Positions 47,672 to 57,371 of a stretch of DNA of 64,000 bases are shown here, piece after piece (the stretch's first letter is position 1; every line of letters starts with the position of its first letter). Source of the DNA: JAEULH01 sp963789785 (lineage in GTDB: Bacteria > Pseudomonadota > Alphaproteobacteria > Rhodospirillales > Defluviicoccaceae). Where the stretch lies: contig CAWBNC010000018.1 of NCBI GenBank assembly GCA_963789785.1, forward strand, positions 1 to 64,000. Direction: 5' to 3'. The notes below the pieces were generated by a model. It saw only the letters and a program-made list of their open reading frames with translations, made no database searches and had not been told where the DNA came from. A program made the position numbers and the translations under genes.

Positions 47672-48518
47672 TCAGGGCGAAGCCGGACTTGCCACCGCCG
47701 TTCCGGCCTCGGCCATGGTGGCCTGGAGGGCGTGTTCCATCACCGCAAGGTCGGGTGCGTGTCCGGTGTACAGCTCGAACTGCGCCGCCGCCTGGTGAAG
47801 CTGCATGCGCACGCCGGGGATCGTCCGGCAGCCGCGCGCGGCGGCCTCGCGAAGCAGGCGCGTTTCGACCGGCTGCGGCACCGCGTCGAAGACGATCCGG
47901 CCGGGCCGCAGCGCCGCCTCGGGGACGATCAGGGCCGTGGGATCGTTCAGCCCGACGGGGGTGACGTGAGCGATAAGATCGATCGCGCCGTTGTCGGCGA
48001 TCGCCGCGACCGGGCCGCCGTAGGTTGCGCCAAGCTCATTGGCGAGAGCCCGGCCACGACTCCGCCGAGCGATTGTAGAGCGTGACCGCGCTGCCAGCGC
48101 GGATCAGTCCGAAGACGACGGCGCGCGCGCCGCCGCCGGCGCCGATGACCGCGGCGCGCAGGCCGGTGACCGGTCCGACCTCGGAGAAGGCGCGGATCGC
48201 GCCGAGCCAGTCGACGTTGTGGCCGGTCAGCCGCCCGTCGTCGTTGACGACGGTGTTGACCGCGCCGATGGCCCGCGCGTCGTCCGTCAGCGCGTCGAGA
48301 TGCGCGATCGCCCGGATCTTGTGCGGCATGGTCAGGCCGAGCCCGCGCAGGCCCAGCGCCCGCATGGCCGCGATCGCGGCGGCGGTGTCTTCGGTCCCGA
48401 AGGCGACGTAGACGTAGTTCAGGCCGAGCGCGCGATAGGCGGCATTGTGCATGGCGACGCCGAAGCGCCCCGGATGCGCCGCGATCGAGCCGCAAAGCAT
48501 CGGGTTCGAGCTTGCCAT
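47672..48518 (-). CDS. Shikimate-dehydrogenase-like oxidoreductase, one frame break
   Basis: About 282 residues. Starts MASSNPMLCGSIAAHPGRFG at 48518, has KIRAIAHLD (catalytic Lys in the MPHK segment), GAVNTVV, GHNVDWLGAIRAF (Asp) and the Rossmann motif VIGAGGGARAVVFGL. After a frame change near 48058 it continues RALANELGATYGG, AHVTPVGLNDP and QPVETRLLREAAARGC. The substrate-clamping S-x-S motif of true AroE (SLSPxxHN) is replaced by AAHPGRFGVAMHN, so it belongs to a paralogous AroE-like group (as in quinate or sugar-acid dehydrogenases). Convergent with ppc (16 bp). Confidence 0.82.
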
Positions 48519-48724
48519 TTCCCGTTGACGCTCCGTTCGCTGCGGCATTATTCCAGAAGGAGAGCATCCTGCGCCCGAGCCAACGCCGATGGGTGCCCTA
48601 TCGACATGTAATCGATCGATTTTTCTCTCTGCGAACGATTCCATTCGACGCACGTTAATCTGGAGCCCAGCAAGGCGGTGCCGCGTTGCGGCCCCAATCG
48701 CGGCTTAGCGAGGCGGTGCGGCCA

Positions 48725-49681
48725 ATGAACATCCTCTGCGTGACGCCCAACGTCGCGGTCGACCGGCTGATCACCGTGCCGGAATTTGCGGCCGGCGGGA
48801 TCTGGCGGGCGACGGCGGCGCGGGTCACCTGCGGCGGCAAGGGCGTCAACGTCGCCCGGGCGCTGCGCCGGCTCGGTCATCATCCGGTCTGCGTCGGGCT
48901 GCTCGGCGGGGAGCCCGGTTGCCGCGCCGCCGACAGCGCACGCGTCGAGGGACTGACCACGGCATGGACCTGGATCGACGGCGAAACGCGCACCTGCGTC
49001 ATCGTCGTCGACGAGCGCGGCACGGCGACCGTCATCAACGAGCCGGGGCCGGTGCTGCAGGAGGAGGACTGGGCGCGGCTTCTCGCCGACGTCGAGGCCG
49101 CGGGACGCGAGGCCGAAGCGGTCTGCATCTGCGGCAGCATGCCGCCGAACGTGACCTCGGGCGGGCTGGCGCGGCTGGTCGCCGCCGCGGCCGGTGGGGG
49201 ACGATCCGGCGGGCGCTCGGTCTGGGTCGATACCGGCGGCGAAGCGCTGATCGACGCGTTGTACGCCGGCCCCTACGGGGTCAAGATCAATGCCGAGGAG
49301 GCCGCCGCCGTTCTCGGCGAGCCGGTGACGACCGCGCCGGCCGCGGCCCGCGCGGCACAGTGGCTGCGTCAGCGGGGCGCCGGCCGGGCCATCGTCACTC
49401 TGGCCGAAAATGGCGCGGTGCTGGCCGAAGCGGACGGGGTCTGGCTGGCGCGTCCGCCGGCGCTGACCCCGGTCAACAAGGTCGCGAGCGGCGACGCCTT
49501 CCTCGCCGGGCTGCTTGCCGGCTACGCCGGCGGGCTGGACGCGCCCGGCGCCTTAAGTCTCGCGGCGGCGACCGGTGCTGCGAACACGCAAAGCCTCGGC
49601 CTGGCCGACATCGACACGAGCGTGGTCGACCGGCTGCGCGCGCGGACCAGCGTCGAACGGGTGGCCGCGGACGCCGACTGA
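48725..49681 (+). CDS. PfkB-family hexose kinase (1-phosphofructokinase-like)
   Basis: 318 residues, intact. TPNVAVDRLITVPEFAAGGIWR and CGGKGVNVARALRRLGHHPV (sugar-binding GGKGxNxA), ICGSMPPNV, KINAEEAAAVLG and the catalytic KVASGDAFLAGLLAGY (usually GAGDAF; here ASGDAF with the base Asp kept). This matches the 1-phosphofructokinase/tagatose-6-phosphate kinase subgroup of PfkB. It is divergent from the AroE-like gene. The exact sugar phosphate is unknown; no PTS or sugar operon is nearby. Confidence 0.87.
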   Translation: MNILCVTPNVAVDRLITVPEFAAGGIWRATAARVTCGGKGVNVARALRRLGHHPVCVGLLGGEPGCRAADSARVEGLTTAWTWIDGETRTCVIVVDERGTATVINEPGPVLQEEDWARLLADVEAAGREAEAVCICGSMPPNVTSGGLARLVAAAAGGGRSGGRSVWVDTGGEALIDALYAGPYGVKINAEEAAAVLGEPVTTAPAAARAAQWLRQRGAGRAIVTLAENGAVLAEADGVWLARPPALTPVNKVASGDAFLAGLLAGYAGGLDAPGALSLAAATGAANTQSLGLADIDTSVVDRLRARTSVERVAADAD

Positions 49682-49714
49682 AGCACCGAGACGGAGCAGG
49701 AACGGGAGGAAGCG

Positions 49715-50725
49715 ATGGAGGTCTGGCAACTGGAGACAGGGTTCGCCCTGGACAAGCTCGAGCTGGCCGAACGGCCCGATGCGGAGCCGGGTCCCGGCGA
49801 AGTCCTGCTCGAGATGCGGGCCGCGTCGCTGAACTACCGCGACCTGCTGACCGTGCGCGGCGCCTACGGGCCGCGCAATGCCCTGCCGCTGATCCCGCTC
49901 TCCGACGGTGTCGGCGAGGTGATCGCGGCCGGAGTCGGGGTCGACAGGATCGCCGTCGGCGATCGCGTCGCGCCGACGTTCTTCCCGGAATGGATCGGCG
50001 GCGAGCCGACCCAGGCTAAATTCCGCACCACGCTCGGCGGCCCGCTCGACGGCGTCCTGCGCCGGCGGATGTGCATCGCCGCCGACGCCGTCGTGCGCGT
50101 GCCGGAGCACCTGAGCGACGCCGAGGCCGCCTGTCTGCCCTGCGCCGGACTGACGGCGTGGAGCGCCATCGCGACGCTGGGCCGGATCGGTCCCGGTGAC
50201 GTGGTCCTGGTCCAGGGCACCGGCGGCGTCGCGCTGTTCGCGCTGCAGTTCGCCAAGCTCGCCGGTGCCAGCGTGATCCTCACCTCGTCGCGCGACGACA
50301 AGCTCGCCCGCGGCCGCCAGCTCGGCGCCGACGCGGTGATCAACTACCGGACGACGCCGGACTGGGACAAGGCGGTCAAGGCGATGACCGGCGGCGAGGG
50401 CTGCGACCACGTCGTCGAGCTCGGCGGCGCCGAGACGCTGGCGCGCTCGGTCCGGGCGGCGCGAATCGGCGGCGCCATCAGCCTGATCGGGGTGCTGTCC
50501 GGGGCCGATGCGACCTTCGCCCTGCCGCTGGTGGTCATGCGCAACCTGCGCCTGCAGGGCGTGACGGTCGGCTCGCGCGACGGCTTCGAGGCGATGTGCC
50601 GGGCGATCGCCGCGCATCGCCTGCATCCCGTCGTCGACAGGGTGTTCCGCTTCAAGGACGCGCCGAAGGCCTTCGCCGCCTTTGCCGAAGGCCGCCACTT
50701 CGGCAAGATCTGCATCGGGTATTAA
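49715..50725 (+). CDS. Zinc-independent MDR-family NAD(P)-dependent oxidoreductase
   Basis: 336 residues, intact. Medium-chain dehydrogenase fold: N-terminal GroES-like part with SLNYRDLLTVRGAYG and PLIPLSDGVGEVIAAGVGV, then the coenzyme site VVLVQGTGGVALFALQFAKLAGASVILTSS and VVELGGAETLARSVRAARIGG. The catalytic zinc Cys of alcohol dehydrogenases is absent at the usual place (NYRDL instead of C-x-x-D), so it is probably a quinone-oxidoreductase- or enoyl-reductase-like enzyme. GGAGGAAGCG precedes ATG 49715, 33 bp from the kinase stop, so the two may be co-transcribed. Confidence 0.88.
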   Translation: MEVWQLETGFALDKLELAERPDAEPGPGEVLLEMRAASLNYRDLLTVRGAYGPRNALPLIPLSDGVGEVIAAGVGVDRIAVGDRVAPTFFPEWIGGEPTQAKFRTTLGGPLDGVLRRRMCIAADAVVRVPEHLSDAEAACLPCAGLTAWSAIATLGRIGPGDVVLVQGTGGVALFALQFAKLAGASVILTSSRDDKLARGRQLGADAVINYRTTPDWDKAVKAMTGGEGCDHVVELGGAETLARSVRAARIGGAISLIGVLSGADATFALPLVVMRNLRLQGVTVGSRDGFEAMCRAIAAHRLHPVVDRVFRFKDAPKAFAAFAEGRHFGKICIGY

Positions 50726-50726
50726 G

Positions 50727-50836
50727 CCCTCAGCCCGGCCCTCTCCCAAAGGGAGAGGGAGATTGAGGATTGAGCGGGGCAATGAACCCTCTCCCAAAAG
50801 AAGAGGAAGGGGCCCGCGCAGCGGGAGGGTGAGGGG
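50727..50836. repeat. Palindromic direct repeat, copy 1 (left of DUF559 gene)
   Basis: About 110 bp containing CCCTCTCCC-AAA-GGGAGAGGG (50739-50759), GATTGAGGATTGAGCGGGGC, AATGAACCCTCTCCCAAAAG and CCCGCGCAGCGGGAGGGTG. Nearly identical to copy 2 at 51247. Both lie on the same strand, 520 bp apart, and flank the DUF559 gene. Confidence 0.9.
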
Positions 50837-50838
50837 AC

Positions 50839-51286
50839 TTGCCGGAACCGCATGACCTGACCCGGCGCGCCCGTTCGTTGCGCCGGTCCATGACCGACGA
50901 AGAGCGCATCATTTGGGCGCGGCCTTCGCAACCGAGGCCTCGAGGGCTTCAAATTCCGCCGGCAGATCCCGATCGGACCATTTATTGCCGACTTCGTTTG
51001 CATTGATCGGCGGCTGATCGTCGAGGTCGATGGTGGCCAGCACGCACAGGTTACGGCGGCGGATCGCGAACGGACTATGGCTGTTGTCATGTGGTGGAGT
51101 GTGGGCACGCGTTAGGCGGGGTCACGGACACGTGTTCTGATCAAACATGGCTATACCGTCTTGCGCTTCTGGAACAGCGAGGTGCTGGGGAACCGGGAGG
51201 GTGTGCTGAAGGTGATCGCCTCGGCCTTGCTTGATCGCGAGCTCGGCCCTCACCCCGGCCCTCTCCCAAAGGGAGAGGAAGATTGA
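50839..51286 (+). pseudogene. DUF559 (VSR/MTES-type endonuclease-like) gene, disrupted
   Basis: Recognisable DUF559: ARSLRRSMTDEERIIWARLRNRGLEGFKF, RRQIPIGPFIADFVCIDRRLIVEVDGGQHA and YTVLRFWNSEVLGNREGVL. The IVEVDGGQH segment carries the conserved acidic/Gln motif of this restriction-endonuclease-like fold. A frame change near 50923 follows WAR. A 54-bp insertion at 51076-51129, bounded by ACGGAC repeats, adds an in-frame TAG. The last residues (GPHPGPLPKGEED) are encoded by the flanking repeat. Such genes are frequently found beside GC-rich palindromic repeats, suggesting a small mobile unit. No intact product is made. Confidence 0.85.
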
Positions 51287-51350
51287 GGATTGAGCGGGGC
51301 GATGAACCCTCTCCCAGAGGGAGAGGGAGGGGCCCGCGCAGCGGGAGGGT
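51247..51350. repeat. Palindromic direct repeat, copy 2 (right of DUF559 gene)
   Basis: Second copy of the approximately 105-bp repeat, with CCCTCTCCCAAAGGGAGAGG, GATTGAGGATTGAGCGGGGC, GATGAACCCTCTCCCAGAGG and CCCGCGCAGCGGGAGGGTG. Differences from copy 1 are few and scattered. Confidence 0.9.
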
Positions 51351-51415
51351 GAACCCTCTCCCAGAGGGAGAGGGAGGGCCCCGCGCAGCGGGAGGGTAGG
51401 GTAGAGGGTCGAGAA
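51351..51415. repeat. Partial third copy of the palindromic repeat
   Basis: AACCCTCTCCCAGAGGGAGAGGG followed by CCCGCGCAGCGGGAGGGTAG repeats the second half of copy 2 in tandem. The remaining sequence up to 51535 shows no gene. Confidence 0.85.
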
Positions 51416-51535
51416 GGAATGGGCGCGCTCCGGCGGCGATTCAGGATCCGGAGCGCGCCCCAAGTTCCCCGGAGAGGGGCGGGCGGGAGAGAAGTCGCAA
51501 GCCTGCGGAGTCGGCGCGGGTAAACGGGATCGCGT

Positions 51536-54500
51536 TCATGAGCAACCCGTCGTCGCGCCGCAGGTCAGGCATTTCAGGCAGGTGCCGTTGCGGACCAGGG
51601 TGAAGTTGCCGCACTCGTCGCAGGAATCGCCCTCGTAGCCCTTCATCCGCGCCTGGCGGGAGTACTGGGCGTGAACGTGGATCTGTCCCGTTACATGTTC
51701 CGACTGCGCGGCCTGACCGTGCACCAGCGTCGCCGCCTCGTTGCCGCCAACGGCGCCGGCAAGAGCGGTCTCTATACCGCGGGCGACCGCGCCGCCGGCC
51801 TCGGCGCTTTCCCTCGCGCCGGTGTAGACGCGGAAGCGGCTGCGGACATAACCGCTGCTGGCGAGGCGATGCACCGCCGGCAGGGCCTCCATATCGCCGG
51901 CTCCGCTGGCGCCGTTCGCCGCACCTTCGCCGAACTCGCGGTCGGGGCTGCCGGGCGACATCTCCTCGGGGGCGACGTGGGCGAGGTCGTAACGGCCGAG
52001 GTAGGAGGTCGCCAGCTCGCGGAAAATGTAGTCGAGGATCGAAGTGGCCATCTTGATCGAATCGTTGCCCTCGACCGGCCCCGCCGGCTCGAAGCGGGTA
52101 AAGGTGAAGGCCTCAACGAACTCCTCCAGCGGCACGCCGTACTGCAAGCCGATGGAGATGGCGATCGCGAAGTTGTTCATCAGCGAGCGGAAGGCGGCGC
52201 CTTCCTTGTGCATGTCGATGAAGATCTCGCCGATGCGGCCGTCCTCGTACTCGCCGGTGCGCAGGTAGACCTTGTGCCCGCCGACTTTGGCCTTCTGGGT
52301 ATAGCCCTTGCGCCGGTTGGGTAGGCCGTGACGGTCCGGCCGGCCGACGATCCGCTCGACGATCCGCTCGGCGACAATCTCGGCGCGCTCGACGGCTGGG
52401 CGGGCGAAGGTGTCCTCGACGAAATCGGCGGCTTCTTCCGGCTCGATGCAGCGATGACGACAGCGGCTGGGACAGCTTCGAGCCGTCGCGGTAGAGTGCG
52501 GTCGCCTTCAGCCCGAGCTGCCAAGCCTGCATGTACGCCTGCTTGCAGGCTTCGACCGAGGCGTCATGGGGGAGGTTGATCGTCTTGGAGATGGCGCCGC
52601 TGATGAACGGCTGCGCTGCCGCCATCATCCTGATGTGGCTGTCGACGGAGAGATAGCGCTGACCCTTGCGCCCGCACGGCGTGGCGCAGTCGAAGACCGG
52701 CAGGTGCTCAGGGCGAAGCCCCGGCGCGCCTTCGAGAGTCATCGCGCCGCAGACATGGGTGTTGGCGGCCTCGATCTCGTCGCGTCCGAAGCCCAGCGCG
52801 GTGAGCAGGCAGAACGAGACGTCTTCGAGGCGATCGGCGTCGATGCCGAGTGCGTCGATGCAGAAGCCTTCGCCCAGGGTCCACTTGTTGAAGACGAATC
52901 GAATGTCGAAGGCGTCCTTGAGCCCGCTTTCGACCCGATCGATGGCTTCGTCGGTAAATCCTTTGGCGCGCAGGGCGTCATGTCCCAGCGCCGGTGCGCC
53001 GACCAGCGTGCCGTGGCCGGTGGCGTAGCCGATGATCCGGTCGATGGCGTCGCGCGCGTAGCCGAGGCGGGCGAGCGCCATCGGGACCATCCGGTTGATG
53101 ATTTTGAAATAGCCGCCGCCGGCCAGCTTCTTGAACTTCACCAGCGCGAAATCGGGCTCGATTCCGGTCGTGTCGCAGTCCATCACCAGGCCGATGGTGC
53201 CGGTCGGCGCGACGACCGTGGCCTGCGCATTGCGATAGCCATGGCGCTCGCCCAAAGCAAGCGCCTCATCCCACGCAGCCTGCGCCGCGGCGGCAAGTGC
53301 TGCGATCTTCGAGTGCGGCGGCCTGCAAAGGCACCGGCAGAACCGACAGCCCCTCGTAGCCTTCATGCTCGCCGCGGGCGGCGCGGCGGTGGTTGCGCAC
53401 GACCCGCAGCATTGCCTCGCGGTTGCGCTCGAAACCGGAAAACGGCGCCGAGCTCGGCGGCCATCGCCGCGGAGGTGGCGTAGGCGGTGCCGGTCATGAT
53501 CGCGCTGATCGCGCCGCAGGTATTGCGCGCCGCGTCCGAATCGTAGGGCGTTCCGGCGGCCATCAGGTAGCCGCCGATGTTGGCGAAGCCGAGGCCGAGC
53601 GTGCGGTAGGCGTAGGACAGTTCGGCGATCCGCCGCGACGGGAACTGCGCCATCAGCACGGCGATCTCAAGCACCACGGTCCACAGCCGCACGGCGTGGA
53701 CGAAGCCCGCAACATCGAGGCAGCCGTCTTCGCGCTGGAAGGCGACAAGGTTAAGCGAGGCCAGATTGCAGGCCGTGTCGTCGAGGAACATGTATTCCGA
53801 GCACGGATTCGATGCATTGATCCGGCCGCTTTGCGGACACGTGTGCCATTCGTTGATGGTGGTGTCGTACTGCAGCCCCGGATCGGCGCTGCTCCAGGCG
53901 GCGCGGCCGATCCGGTCCCACAGCTCGCGGGCGCGTACGACTTTCGCCGTGCGCCGGTCGGTCCGTCTGGTCAGCTCCCACGTGCCGTCGAGGCGGACCT
54001 TCTCGAGGAAGGCATTGGTGACGCGGACGCTGTTGTTGGCGTTCTGCCCCGACACGGTGAGGTAGGCTTCCGAATCCCAGTCGAGGTCAAAGGCGGGGAA
54101 GGAGGGAACGGCGCAGCCCTGGCGGGCGAGCTCGATGACCCGCTGGATGTAGGCTTCCGGGATCATCGCCCGCCGGGCATCGAGGATCGCGGCCTTCAGC
54201 GCCGGGTTGCGCTTCGGGTCGAACAACGCGTCGTCGTCTGCCGTTGCCTTCGCCAGTCGCCGTCGCCGGCCGCACGCCGCCAGCACCGCGTCGAGGCGCG
54301 CCTGGCTGATCCGGGAGCCGGTGACGAGGGCGGCGACCTTCTGCTCCTCGGCCGCCTTCCAGTCGATGAACGCCTCGACATCGGGATGGTCGATGTCGAC
54401 CACGACCATCTTCGCCGCGCGCCGGGTGGTGCCGCCGGACTTGATGGCGCCGGCGGCGCGATCGCCGATCTTGAGAAAGCTCATCAGCCCGGACGACTTG

Positions 54501-55259
54501 CCGCCGCCGGACAGGGGCTCGCTCTCGGCGCGAAGTTTCGAGAAGTTGGTGCCCGAGCCGGAGCCGTACTTGAACAGCCGCGCCTCGCGGACCCACAGGT
54601 CCATGATCCCGCCCTCGTTGACGAGATCGTCGCCGATGCTCTGGATGAAGCAGGCGTGCGGCTGGGGGTGTTCGTAGGCCGACTCCGAGGCGCGGACCTC
54701 GCCGGTCTTTGCGTCGGCGTAGAAGTGGCCCTGGGCCGGGCCGTCGATCCCGTAGGCCCAGTGCAGCCCGGTGTTGAACCACTGCGGCGAGTTCGGCGCC
54801 GCCATCTGCTTCGCCAGCATGAAGCGGAGCTCGTCGAAGAAGGCGCGGGCGTCCTCCTCGCGCATCGAAGTAGCCGCCCTTCCAGCCCCAATAGGTCCAG
54901 GTCCCGGCGAGGCGGTCGAATACCTGTCGGGCGCTGGTCTCGCCGCCGTAGCGCTCGGCCTCGGGCAACTCGGTCAGGCGCGCCGCGTCGGGCTTGCGCC
55001 GCCACAGCCACGACGGCACCCCGCGTTCCTTGACCGGGCGCAGGCGAGCCGGAACGCCGGCCTTGCGGAAGTACTTCTGGGCGAGCACGTCGCAGGCGAC
55101 CTGCGACCAGTGCGCCGGCACTTCGATGTCGTCCTGGCGGAAGACAACGGAGCCGTCAGGGTTGCGAATCTCGCTGGCGAGGGTGCGGAAGTCGATAGTG
55201 TCGTAGGGCGACGCGCCGGTGGACGCGCAGTGCTCGGTAAAGTGCCGCTGGATACGCAT
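51536..55259 (-). CDS. nrdJ: Vitamin B12-dependent (class II) ribonucleoside-diphosphate reductase, several frame breaks
   Basis: About 1240 residues from MRIQRHFTEHCASTGASPYD. Reduces ribonucleotides to deoxyribonucleotides using adenosylcobalamin, with or without oxygen. Motifs: TGLHWAYGIDGPAQGHFYAD, SGSGTNFSKLRAESEPLSGGG, NPCSEYMFLDDTACNLASLNL (active-site Asn/Cys/Glu), MDCDTTGIEPDFALVKFKKLAGGGY, MTLEGAPGLRPEHLPVFDCA and the zinc-ribbon-like Cys end CDECGNFTLVRNGTCLKCLTCG. Frame changes near 54860, 53440, 53300, 52510 and 52250 break it into at least five frames. The Cys-rich tail serves re-reduction by thioredoxin. It stands alone with long flanking gaps. NrdR-like boxes lie upstream. Confidence 0.94.
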
Positions 55260-55698
55260 GCGTGGTTCCGTCTCGACTGTTCTTGACCAACTCAGCGGGA
55301 CGTTCGGCGGATTGGCGGCATGCCGCCCAGACCGAGCCGATGGACCTCCCTGACCTTTCCCCCCGGAACTGCTCCCGACTTCCCGCGTCGCCTCCGCACC
55401 AGATCGCGCGGCCTCGGCACGATTGCGGCACTATATCTGGATGAGGCGGCTACCTCAACTACATTTTGTGGTCAAAGTTGACAGCGCAACAAAGTATTGA
55501 CGCCGGCATCCCGAAGTTCGTCATTTTCGCATCTCGATTCGCCCGCGAGCTGGAACGCGCCTCCGGGGGTCGCCTTCCTCGGCGCGGTCGCGGGTCGGAC
55601 GGGCGCGCGGCCCGTGGGCTTCCTCGGCTGACCTGCTACCGGGCGGGGACGGGCGACCTTATATCGGGTTGGATTTTCGGTTGGCGTCGGCCGAGGGC
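55260..55698. other. Upstream region of nrdJ and corA/zntB
   Basis: About 440 bp between divergent genes. It contains two NrdR-like sites near 55428-55471 and a GTGG/TTGACA-like stretch (GGTCAAAGTTGACAGC) at 55471-55486. No cobalamin-riboswitch element (B12-box-like GCCACTG) was recognised. Short open frames carry no known domain. Confidence 0.45.
55428..55471 (-). promoter_or_regulatory. Candidate tandem NrdR boxes upstream of nrdJ
   Basis: GCACTATATCTGGATG (55428-55443) and CAACTACATTTTGTGG (55456-55471) both resemble the 16-bp NrdR box (acaCwAtATaTwGtgt) repressing ribonucleotide-reductase genes. Start-to-start spacing is 28 bp; 31-32 bp is usual. No -35/-10 pair was assigned. Confidence 0.4.
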
Positions 55699-56671
55699 AT
55701 GGGAACGGAGCTTTGCGACAATAAGGGGCTGATCTGCGGGTTTCGGCTGCAGTCACTAGAGGTGGCCGCGGAGATCGAATGGACTACGGATTCGCCGCCC
55801 GATCCCGCCGCTGGTCCGCTCTGGCTGCATTTCAACCTCAATGACGCCCGCGCACGCGCCTGGCTTGAGCAGTGCCCGTGGCTGGCTCCGGAAGCCCTCG
55901 AGTTTTTGATCGCCAGCGATCACGCCATCGGCTTCGACCTTGCCGGCGACGGCGTCGTCGGCAAACTGGCCGATCAGCATGCCGACGAGCCGGACACGTT
56001 CGGCATCCTGCGGCTCTACGTCGACGCGACGTGCCTGATTACCGGCAGGCACCATCCGCTGGCGGCTCCCGGTCGGCTGCACGCGGAGCTGATCGGCGGT
56101 GCGAAGCTGGATACGCCGGCGGCGCTGCTCAATCGGCTGCTCGAGCACCTGGTCGCAATTCTAGTCAAGTCGGTCGCCGAGGATGCGGACAGCATCGACG
56201 ACGCCGAGGACCGCATCCTGACGGGGGATTGTCAGCATGCCAAATTGGCCCGCCACAGACGCGAAATGGTCCGACTTCGCCGCCAGGTCTTCGCCAACCG
56301 GCACGCTCTTGAGAAATCTCGTTCTGCATCCGCCGCCTAGCTACACCAAACTTCAGAGTAAAACTCTTCGCCAGATCGCCGGCGCGGAAACGGCCGCGGT
56401 CCACGACCTGGACCTGGTGCTTGACCGGGCCCGGCTGGTGAGCGAGGAAATCGACACCCGCCTCGCCGAGCGCGTCAACAGGAACCTTTACTTCGTCTCG
56501 ATCGCGGCCGCGCTGTTCCTACCGGTGACGCTGATTTCTGGCATTTTCGGCATGAATGTCGGCGGCCTGCCGTGGCTCGACGATCCGCGCGGTTTTACCT
56601 GGGCCATGCTGTGCATGGCTGCCGCTGTTGTTGTCGCCCTCGTCTGGTTGCGTTTGCGGCGCATGCTATAA
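55699..56671 (+). CDS. CorA-superfamily divalent cation transporter (ZntB-like), one frame break
   Basis: About 325 residues. The cytoplasmic domain (IEWTTDSPPDPAAGPLWLHFNLND, LEFLIASDHAIGFDLAGDGVVG, GILRLYVDATCLITGRHHPLAAP) is followed by long helices (LEHLVAILVKSVAEDADSIDDAEDRIL). After a frame change near 56300 come the two C-terminal membrane helices with GMNVGG (FGMNVGGLPW), the ZntB-type signature of this superfamily, ending RLRRML. ZntB members mostly move zinc. Start ATG 55699 (MGTELCDNKGLICGF) has GAGGGC upstream; 55669 is also open. Confidence 0.87.
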
Positions 56672-56680
56672 CCGGTACGA

Positions 56681-57304
56681 TCAATTGGCGACCGCGCGGC
56701 CGCTATAGAAACAGGTCAGAAATCGCGGCCCCGGCGCGTATTCACGATTGCCCTGGACGGCTCGGAACCCGGCGGCGGTAAGCAGCGCGCCGACATCGCG
56801 GTTGAGGTGGCAGCCGCCGCTAATGCGCCGCCAGGCCGGTGTGAGGCGATCCTGCAGCCGGCGCACCCTTGCGTCGGGCGCCGCGCCATGCTCGATGTAG
56901 TGGAGCATTCCGCCCGGCTTCAGGACGCGGCGGATCTCGCCCAGCGCGGCCGCCGGATCGGCGATCGAGCACAGCGTCCAGGTCAGCAGCGCGGCGTCGA
57001 AGCTGTCTGCGGCAAACGGCATGCGCTCGGCCTCGCCGCCGATCAGCAGGCCCCGCCGCCCTGTCGCTCGCATTCGCGCTGTCGCCTTCGCCAGCAGAGC
57101 AGGCGACACGTCGAGGCCGACCAGGTCGCTTTCCGCGGCATGAAACGCGAGATTGTGGCCGGAACCGACGCCAACCTCGAGGATCCGACCGACGCAGCCT
57201 TCCGCGGCGCGCCGCCGATACGGCGCGAGCATGGCGCCGCGCATCGATATGTCGATCAGCCAGGGCAGCAGGTGTTGCTGGTAGAGACCCATCCTTGCGC
57301 TCAT
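56681..57304 (-). CDS. Class I SAM-dependent methyltransferase
   Basis: About 207 residues, intact. Starts MSARMGLYQQHLLPWLIDIS; the SAM motif I is RILEVGVGSGHNLAF, motif II region VGLDVSPALLAKATARM, then ERMPFAADSFDAALLTWTLCSI (acidic motif) and EIRRVLKPGGMLHYIEHG. This is the methyltransferase-11 type, like the human METTL7/phospholipid- or thiol-type family by order, but the acceptor is unknown. Convergent with the ZntB-like gene (10 bp). Confidence 0.87.
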   Translation of the reverse strand: MSARMGLYQQHLLPWLIDISMRGAMLAPYRRRAAEGCVGRILEVGVGSGHNLAFHAAESDLVGLDVSPALLAKATARMRATGRRGLLIGGEAERMPFAADSFDAALLTWTLCSIADPAAALGEIRRVLKPGGMLHYIEHGAAPDARVRRLQDRLTPAWRRISGGCHLNRDVGALLTAAGFRAVQGNREYAPGPRFLTCFYSGRAVAN

Positions 57305-57371
57305 ATGGGCTTTGACAGACGCAGGGACAGCCGGGACGAGCAGAATGGCCGGGACAGCGACAGGTGCGGGG

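Noticed and set aside
55260..55698. Cobalamin riboswitch upstream of nrdJ
   Set aside because: Looked for a B12 box and the associated hairpins; none was convincing.
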